A stretch of 64,000 nt of DNA from Sitta carolinensis. Lineage: Eukaryota > Chordata > Aves > Passeriformes > Sittidae. The position numbers and the translations under genes were made by a program. The stretch lies in the NCBI GenBank assembly GCA_032173965.1, contig CM063294.1, positions 7,486,452 through 7,550,451 on the forward strand, written 5' to 3'. Shown here piece after piece: positions 56,401 to 64,000 of the stretch; position 1 is the first letter of the stretch; every line of letters starts with the position of its first letter. Under the pieces are notes generated by a model that saw only the letters and a program-made list of their open reading frames with translations, had not been told where the DNA came from and did not search any database.

Positions 56401-57540
56401 GCTCAGTGCTGGCTCCCAACACGTGGGGACAGCAGGTGGGACTTGTCCCTTTCAGTTCTGGTTTGGAGCAGTGTGAACTCTGGCATGTGAGGTCTTATCT
56501 CTGAAGAGACACGGGACTCCTCCTCAAGCCCAGCTCTAATTCAAACAGTGGATTAAGGAGACAGGAAATGTTTTCTTCTTTTCCAGTGTCAACTCGGGCT
56601 CCCCAAACTGACTGCAGTCAGCATTTCTGGAGAGGCTGCCTGGGGTCAGCTGCTGGCTCCTGGGGGCAGCTGCACCCACGAGGCCAGAGGGAGCAGGAAC
56701 AGCCCTGCTGCCAGGGAATAGCAACCTGAACCAGGGCTCAGCCCATTGTCTGCTCAGCTGAGCTGGCTCGGGGAGCTGGGGACAGTGCAGTGACCGTGAC
56801 AGAGACCTGCAGGTGCTCTCCTCTCTCACTCCAACAATGGCACCAGCAGAAATTAAAATCACCCTTATCTGCAGAACCCCTGCGTCCAAGCCCTTGAAGT
56901 CAGGGCCAAGGATTGTGGCGTGGGCTGCGGGCACAGGGGTGAGGGCACGGCAGGGCTGGTGCTTACTCAGCATGGCAGCCTCTGAAGTTCCTTCCAGGAG
57001 CCTCATCCTGCACACAGCCCCGGGGTGCTCTGCAATGGCCCTGGCACTCAGGTGCCACCCTGCTGCCTGGCACAAAGGGAGGGAAGAGGCAGCACCTCGG
57101 AGGGGCTGAAGGAAGCGGCCAGGAACAGGCAGCCCACCCCTGGCTGGGGAGCAAAGGGTGACTCAGCTCCTCCCTGCACAGCCAAGAGCCTACCCAAAGC
57201 ATTAAGGGATAAATATACAGCCACACGTGCTGCAGACACAGCCCCAAATTAGCCACAGCCGTCCAGGCTGGGACCCAAAGCAGCAGAAGGGGAGAAATGC
57301 TGAGAACACCAAGTGCTGCTCCCCCCCAGCCCCATGGGGAGCTTCTCCCTCCTCACCCTCACCCGGGCCTGACTCGAAAAAGGAAAGAAAATCCTTAGGC
57401 AGGGGTTTTGCAGAGAGTCGTCTGGGCTTATCAGGGAAATCCGTAATCACAGGCTGCTTCAAACGGGGATTACAGCCCTGCAGGGGAACGGGCACTGCGG
57501 GGCTGCCCCGCGGGACGGGAGCTCCCCAGGCAGGGACACT

Positions 57541-57785
57541 GGGCTGGCTGGGGTGGCACTGACTGGGGTGGCACTGGCTGGGGTGGCACTGGCTGGGGTG
57601 GCACTGGCTGGGGTGGCACTGAGCTGGGGTGGCACTGCTGGGGTGGCACTGACTGGGGTGGCACTGGCTGGGGTGGCACTGGCTGGGGTGGCACTGGCTG
57701 GGGTGGCACTGGCTGGGGTGGCACTGGGCTGGGGTGGCACTGACTGGGGTGGTACTGAGCTGGCTGCTGGGCTGGCTATGGCTGG
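57541..57785. repeat. 15-bp GGGGTGGCACTGGCT array
   Basis: About 14 copies of GGGGTGGCACTG(G/A)CT spaced at 15 bp, in PPARGC1B intron 1. Confidence 0.95.
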
Positions 57786-58585
57786 GTGATGGGGCACTGG
57801 GCTGGGGTGGCACTGCTGGGTTCCACCTGGGCTGGTGGTGTTGCACTGACTGGTGGCACTGGCTGGTGTGTGCACTGGCTGGGTCTACCACAGGGCTGGT
57901 GTGACACTGGGCTGGTGTGTCACTGGGCTGGCTGTGGCACTGTGGCTGGATGCTGTGAGCACTGGGCTGCTGTGGCACTGGTCTGCTGTGACACTGGGCT
58001 GCTGTGTTACACTGGGCACTGCTGTGGGCACTGGTCTGCTGTGACCACTGGGCTGCTGTGACACTGGGCTGCTGTGGCACTGGGCTGGTGATTGACACTG
58101 GGCTGGATGCTGTGACACTGGGCTGCTGTGACACTGGGCTGGCTGCTGTGACACTGGGCTGCTGTGGCACTGGGCTGGATGATGTGACACTGGGCTGGCT
58201 GCTGTGACACTGGGCTGGCTGCTGTGACACTGGGCTGCTGTGGCACTGGGCTGGATGATGTGACACAGGGCTGGCTGCTGTGACACTGGGCTGGTGCTGT
58301 GACACTGGGCTGGCTGCTGTGACACTGGGCTGCTGTGACACTGGGCTGCTGTGACACTGGGCTGCTGTGGCACTGGCTGGCTGCTGTGACACTGGGCTGC
58401 TGTGACACTGGGCTGGCTGCTGTGACACTGGGCTGCTGTGCACTGGGCTGGATGATGTGACACAGGGCTGGCTGCTGTGACACTGGGCTGCTGTGACACT
58501 GGGCTGGATGATGTGACACTGGGCTGGCTGCTGTGACACTGGGCTGCTGTGACACTGGGCTGCTGTGACACTGGCTGGAGCAGCA
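57786..58585. repeat. GACACTGGGCTG(GCTG)CTGT array
   Basis: About 800 bp of alternating 16- and 20-bp units built on CTGCTGTGACACTGGG. It starts irregularly next to the 15-bp array, with which it shares the CACTGG(G)CTGG core, and is homogeneous from 57960. The long frames through it are repeat artefacts. Confidence 0.95.
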
Positions 58586-59481
58586 CTGGGCACAGCCACT
58601 CGCCCCTTTTAGGCAGGCAGGGCTGGGTGCCTGCAGACCCCCAGCACCCTCCTGAGCTGCCCCAGAACTGGAATGAGAAGGCTTTGGGGGCATGACCCAC
58701 ACTGGCACCAAACCCAGGGGTGCACCCTGCTGTCCCCACAGCTCCCAGCCAGGGGACACGTTCCCCACGGGCTCAGGCCATCAGCACCCGGGGCCCCTCC
58801 CATCCCCTGGGCCACTCCAGCTCCAGCCCAGCCCAGAGGGATGCAGGCTCTGTGGGGTGGGCAGCCTGGCTCCAGCACCGGGCAGGAGGGCAGAGGTGGG
58901 AATGGAGGAGAGAGCTATAAATAAGTGTAAATACAGCAAGGAGGCACCTGGCCAGAGCTGTGAAGGTCACCAGAGTGTGTGCCAGCAGATAAGCAACCCC
59001 CCTCCCCATTGGCATTTGACAAAATGTCACTGTGAATGAGGTAGAGGTGGTGTCGGGTTGTACCTTGGCCCTGGCACCCCTTGACACCCTGATATTTATA
59101 GGCCACAGTGAAGGGCGAGGGGTCCCTGGAGGTGAGAGGACCCTGCAGACACACGGTGAGCGCAGGTCCCCCATCCCCTCCCCAGCCTGGGGAAAAGGCA
59201 CCCAGGAACCTCCCAGGCTGCATGGAGCAGGAGACAGCTCGCTGTCCTGCCAGGCATTTCACCCTCTGCCCCTGTTAATTTTTAATTACTTTTTTAAAAC
59301 TTTCTACTAATCCATTTGAACGATTCAGCCCGGCCAGCGAGAGGCAAAACCTCATTTAAAGCCTGAACTAAGCAAACAGCAGCTTGCTCTTCCCCCTGAG
59401 CTACTCCAAACCAATTTCTGCTGGTGCCTGTGGGTGCAGCACGTGGGAGAGGCGGGCACGCTGTGCCAGCAGAGCCTGCAC

Positions 59482-59556
59482 TCAGAGGTTGGACTCAAAG
59501 GTTACACCTGATGGCCTCAGAAAACTTCTCCAGCCTAAATGATTCTGTGATTCAGG
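59482..59556 (+). mobile_element. CR1 LINE tail
   Basis: 'gaggttggactcaaaggtta', 'gatggcctcagaaaacttct' and 'ctaaatgattctgtgattc' form a CR1 3' end in sense orientation, opposite to the other CR1 copies in this window. Confidence 0.75.
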
Positions 59557-59599
59557 GGCACACGTGGGGCAGCTGCCCTCCCAACACAGCCTGAGATGG

Positions 59600-60020
59600 G
59601 CTGGGTGGGAAGAGGGAGTTCTGAGTGGGAAAAGGGAAGTGCTGAGTGGGAAAAGGGGACACTGAGTGGGAAAAAGGAGAGTGCTGAGTAGGAAAAGGGA
59701 GTTCTGAGTAGGAAAAGGGAATTCTGAATGGGAAAAGGGAGTTCTGAGAGGGAAAAGGGAGTTCTGAGAGGGAAAAGGAAATTCTGAGTGGGAAAAGGGA
59801 GTTCTGAGTGGGAAAAGGGGACACTGAGTGGGAAAAAGGAGTGCTGAGAGGGAAAAGGGAGTTCTGAGTAGGAAAAGGGAATTCTGAATGGGAAAAGGGA
59901 GTTCTGAGAGGGAAAAGGGAATTCTGAGTGGGAAAAGGGAATTCTGAGTGGGAAAAGGGAGTTCTGAGAGGGAAAAGGGAATTCTGAGTGGGAAAGGAGT
60001 TCTGAGTGGGAAAAGGGGGT
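59600..60020. repeat. 20-bp GAGTGGGAAAAGGGAGTTCT array
   Basis: About 20 purine-rich copies with GAGTG/GAGAG/GAGTA/GAATG variants and occasional 'ggacact' replacements. Confidence 0.96.
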
Positions 60021-61004
60021 GCCCAGTGCCAGGCTCCAGGCCCCAGCCTGAGCACAGTCTGTCTCACTGACTTTTGTCTTACATTAGAAGGGTGTAATTA
60101 AGATCAACCATGAGATGCCAGTAATGGGAAATATTAAACATTAACCGCAAACAATAAACATGAACTTGCCAGGATAACTTTGATATGGAGCAAAGATGGA
60201 ATAAATTGCACTAAACTGTCCTTGAGTCACAGGACAGAAAAAAAAAAAAAAAAAAAAGGAGCTTGAGATACTGGTAATAATGCCCTGGATAAACAACATT
60301 CTGCTGGAATAATTCAAACAAAGGTGTGTCAGGTTTGGGAAGAAGGGCAGCAGCAAATGAGATGCCAGGTTCCAGAGCTGCATGTTCACACTACACTGAA
60401 TTTATTCAGGCTCCAAATTAAGATTCCACTTGGGCTCTGCTTGAGCTGCAAGCCCAGCCCCCTGCAGCCCCCAAAGCCCCCCCAAAAGTGGTGCCAGGCA
60501 CAAGGCAGGGGGTGGCAGTGGCCCAGCAGGGACAGGCTGTCCCCAAGGTGCCACCTCCTCTCTCAACAGCACGCAATGGAAACAGCCCTGCCTGGCCAGG
60601 CTGAGTCCCTGTGCTCTGCCCTGCGGATTCCATGGGTTTGAGGGTTTTTTTAGGCTTAAAAGTGTGAGAGGATTTTGGAATTTGTTAATAATTTATTATT
60701 TCTTGTCTATGTTATAAGCAAGATTGTGAGTGCTTTTCTATGTTAAGTTGACAAAGTAGAAAATGGAGTTTAGAGTTTTGTCTTTAAGCTTAAATGACTT
60801 AATTATGAGATGTTAATTAATTTGTTTTTATTTTTAATTCAATAACTAACTACTTGTGCTCTGCATTGTGGATTTTTTTAACTATTCATACAAAATCATC
60901 CAAATTTGTGAAGAACTAACTTACGCTCTAAAACCTCTATTTTGTTATATATACATATATACTTATATCTTAAAACTTTAAATTTTAAATATTTTACTCT
61001 CTAA

Positions 61005-61215
61005 TATATTTCTATTTCTATATTTCTATTTCTATTTCTATTTCTATTTCTATTTCTATTTCTATTTTCTATTTCTATTTCTATTTCTATTTTATTTAAA
61101 TTCTATTTCTATTTATATGTATATTTATATGTATATGTATGTTTCTATTTATATTTCTATGTATATGTATTTATTATATTCATATTATATTTATTATTTT
61201 ATACTTATTTTTATT
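61005..61215. repeat. (TTTCTA)n hexamer and AT-rich tract
   Basis: A pure TTTCTA block at about 61008-61105 sits inside about 500 bp of very AT-rich sequence (60650-61300), the AT-richest part of intron 1 in this window. Confidence 0.95.
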
Positions 61216-61494
61216 ATTTATATTTATTTTACTCTGTGATAAAATACATTTTCATTGAATTACACACTCACAATTTTAGCTCTATTACTTAAATTTGGAA
61301 GCTTTTTCTATGGCTTCAGGTCAAACACAGTGTAGTTTTGAGGATTAATTCCTGTCAGCAGAGAAAGTTTGAAATCCTCTGTGCCCAGGGTTCTGTCACC
61401 TGCCCAGGTGTGACTGTGGGCATCTCTGCCCGACACCCTGCCAAGCTCTGGGAATGGCACCAGCGGCATAGGCCAACAGCAGCAGCCCCATGGC

Positions 61495-61935
61495 AACTAC
61501 TGCCAGCTGGCAACACACCACCCCAAACCACCCTGCCAGCTGGCAAACACCACCAACCCCCCAAACCCACCCTGCCAGCCTGGCAAACACCACAGCCCCA
61601 AACCACCGCAGCCTGGCAAACACCACCCCCAAATCCAGCCTGGCAAACACCACCCCCAAATCCACCCTGCCAGCCTGGCAAACACCATCAGCCCCCAAAT
61701 CCACCCTGCCAGCCTGGCAAACACCACCCCCAAATCCAGCCTGGCAAACACCACCCCCAAATCCACCCTGCCAGCCTGGCAAACACCACCAGCCCCCCAA
61801 ATCCATCCTGCCAGCCTGGCAAACATCACCCCAAATCCACCCTGCCAGCCTGACCCTGTCACCAGCCCCAAACCCACCCTGCCAGCCTGGCAAACACCAC
61901 CCCCAAACCCACCCTGCCAGCCTGGCCCTGCCACC
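61495..61935. repeat. CCAGCCTGGCAAACACCACCCCCAAA-type minisatellite
   Basis: Built around GCCTGGCAAACACCACCCC plus AAATCCACCCTGCCA, giving units of about 27 and 35 bp. About 13 copies. Confidence 0.95.
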
Positions 61936-63535
61936 ACCCCCATGGTGGCACTGGCCAGGCAGGGCACACCCAGGGCTGAACACTGCGGGGTTTCCTGGGA
62001 AATTCCTCGTTATCTCCCCCAAAGCAAAGGCAGGAGCAAGGGGCAGCAGCTGGCACAGCCAGGGCTGTGTGCCCTCAGCTCTGTCCTGCCCTGGGACCCC
62101 CAGCCATGGGGACCGTGGGTGACCCCCTGGCTCCCACAGCTCCTTCCTGGTGCCTGTGTGGGACAAGGACACGGCAGGAGGTGGCCCAAGCCCTGCAAGC
62201 CCCAAAGGATGGGGCTGGGAGCAGTGGGGACTGTGGTCGAGGCCAGCAGAGCGTTGAGACCTGAAATTCTTGGGATTGCTTGCACTCACACGGGCAGGAA
62301 AGGCTGGAGCAGAAGCTGGCAGCACAGGGGACCAGGCTGTGCCACGGCAAGGGACAAGCCCTGACTCACTGAGGAGCTGACTGTTAGCCAGCTCTGCTGG
62401 TCACAAGAATCCCCCCCGATGGCAACTCCCTCCTTTTACAAGGAAAACATGAGGGGGTGATTATTTTCAGACCTTCCTCTTCCAACGCCCCTGCAGCCAG
62501 CAGCCACATGACTGATGTGGGCACAGGGACACCAGTGAGGAGGAGCAGCCCTGTCCCTGCCCAGCCCCTGGGGAGCTTTGGTGTCCAGCTCAGAGGCTGA
62601 CAGAGCTCCACGAGGCCTTTTCTGTCCATAGAACATTGCATACATCCTCCCATGGCACAGCCTGTCACAGACAGCCCCAGCTCAACTCCACTCACCCTGG
62701 CCCTGGCAGCTCATCCCCCCTCCCAGCCAGCTCCAAGAGCAAATCCCTGCCTGGAAGCAGCAGCTGTCCCACACCATGAAGTCACACCTGTGGTGGCACT
62801 CAGAGCACTGCCCATTGGGACATCACCACCTCGTGCCACCAAGCTTTGGAATCTTCCAAGCTCCCCAAAGCTCCCCTTGGCTTTCCAGGTGCCACAGCCA
62901 CAGCTGTAGTCCTGGGAATCCCTGAACTCCTCCAGCCTGGCTCTGCCCAGGGCTGGAATTCCTTCCCAGCACATTCTGGCACTCAGTGTCCCCTGTGTGC
63001 CACGGGAGCTGAGCTCACACCCAGCCCAAACCTGCCCAAATCCTGCCCCTTTGACACCTGACAAGCAGGTGCAGAGAACCCCCCCAGCCCGCTGTCACCC
63101 CCCTGCAAGCCCTGTCACCCCCACCTGCAGGACACCCTTCACCTCCCCAAGCCACAGGTGCCTTCTCACACCTCGCTGATGCTCTGCTGAGGAGCAGGCA
63201 CTGCCAGGACAAGGTGTCCCCTCTGCTGGGAGCACTGCAGGGAGGTGGCAGCAGGGCAGGGGACAGCACAGCTCCTGCAGCAGCCCTGGTTTTCAGCTCC
63301 CAGGGGGCTCTGTCCCCCCTGCCATGGGAGCCCCGTGGGCTGGCACTGCCCTGGGCTGCTCGTGCCACCAACAGCCTCTTAGTGCTAATCAGGCCAGGCA
63401 GGAGACAGGGAAGGTTCAAGCTGGGGTTAAGAAGGCACAAGGAGGATCTTCCTGCATTAGCCTGACCCCGTGGCTGCTCCAGCCCCAGCACGCTCCAGGC
63501 ACAGCCCTGCCCTGCTGGGGCTCAGGCCACCAGCA

Positions 63536-63872
63536 CCAAACCCTCCCTGAGACCCCGACCTTCTCTGGGGACCGCACCAAACCTCCCTGAGACCTCAGGA
63601 GCCTTCTCCTGCTGACACCACATAACCCTCCCTGAGACCCTCCAGGAGCTCTTCTCCTGCTGGACACCAGCACCAAAGCACCAAACCCTCCCTGAGACCC
63701 TCCAGGAGCCCTTCTCCTGCTGGACACACACAACCTCCCTGAGCCTCAGAGCCCTCTCCTGACACAGCCTAACCTCCCTGAGACCCTCCAGGAGCTCTTC
63801 TCCTGCTGGACACCAGCACCAAAGCACCAAACCCTCCCTGAGACCCTCCAGGAGCCCTTCTCCTGCTGGGCT
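63536..63872. repeat. CTCCCTGAGACCCTCCAGGAG array
   Basis: Five or six degenerate copies, the longest repeating a roughly 68-bp block ('ctccaggagctcttctcctg' then 'gacaccagcaccaaagcacc'). In PPARGC1B intron 1. Confidence 0.9.
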
Positions 63873-64000
63873 GGCCCTCCTGCTCGGGGGGGCTGGGGCA
63901 GCCCCCACTGTGTCCCACCCCCATGTAAAAATGAAGTTTTCAGCTGCATGCACAAGGTCTCAGAGGATGCCAACCTCTGTGCAGAGGGCAAAGGCACTCA

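Larger units (their letters stand above)
53459..64000 (-). other. PPARGC1B: PPARGC1B intron 1 (partial)
   Basis: No coding exon is found from the exon 2 acceptor to the right edge. The first coding exon (starting MAGNDCG in mammals) is not in the window, so this is intron 1, which is also very long in mammals. It contains a GT-rich patch (55260-55290), an A19 run (60238-60257) and several tandem arrays listed separately. Confidence 0.75.

Noticed and set aside
57202..58739. Long Gln/Ser/Pro open frames on the minus strand
   Set aside because: Translations of the intron 1 minisatellites; no conserved protein features.
53459..64000. miR-378, which lies in PPARGC1B intron 1 in mammals
   Set aside because: I looked for the mature sequence and its hairpin partner on the minus strand by eye and did not find them; they may lie beyond the right edge.

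Overview
This window is vertebrate nuclear DNA, almost certainly from a bird and probably a passerine. The evidence is split genes with GT/AG introns, several CR1 LINE tails (the dominant avian retroposon), two solo-LTR-like elements with avian-type TATA and poly(A) signals, and GC-rich DNA crowded with tandem arrays, as on small avian chromosomes. The protein-coding genes I can support all read on the minus strand. In transcription order, from high to low coordinates, they are PPARGC1B (PGC-1beta; exon 1 lies beyond the right edge), two tandem TRIM-family genes (called TRIM-B and TRIM-A here), and SLC26A2 (sulfate transporter).

Layout. 1-5.4 kb: downstream or 3' UTR sequence of SLC26A2, with one LTR-like element. 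5.4-14.9 kb: SLC26A2, with its last coding exon at 5413-6908, first coding exon at 9303-9929 and a probable untranslated exon in a CpG-rich promoter near 14.76 kb. 15-20.7 kb: intergenic, with a 123-bp duplication and a 1.1-kb minisatellite. 20.75-25.66 kb: TRIM-A. 27.15-31.07 kb: TRIM-B. Each TRIM gene has a polypyrimidine array just upstream of its start codon and interferon-response-like motifs between array and ATG. 31.9-35.8 kb: intergenic, with a second LTR-like element and a GGACAGCA array. 35.8-41.8 kb: probable long PPARGC1B 3' UTR, itself containing minisatellites. 41.8-53.5 kb: PPARGC1B exons 12 to 2. 53.5-64 kb: PPARGC1B intron 1, rich in tandem arrays.

Biology. PGC-1beta is a nuclear-receptor and NRF coactivator that drives mitochondrial and lipid programmes. 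SLC26A2 supplies sulfate for proteoglycan sulfation in cartilage. The two TRIM genes sit where mammals carry PDE6A. They encode RING, two B-boxes, a coiled coil and a low-complexity tail with no recognisable B30.2/SPRY domain, so they look like a lineage-specific, probably interferon-responsive E3 ligase pair.

The main caution is sequence quality. Conserved exons of SLC26A2, TRIM-B and PPARGC1B carry seven apparent single-base deletions, each breaking the frame, while splice sites and protein conservation are otherwise intact. I read most of these as assembly indels rather than gene death.
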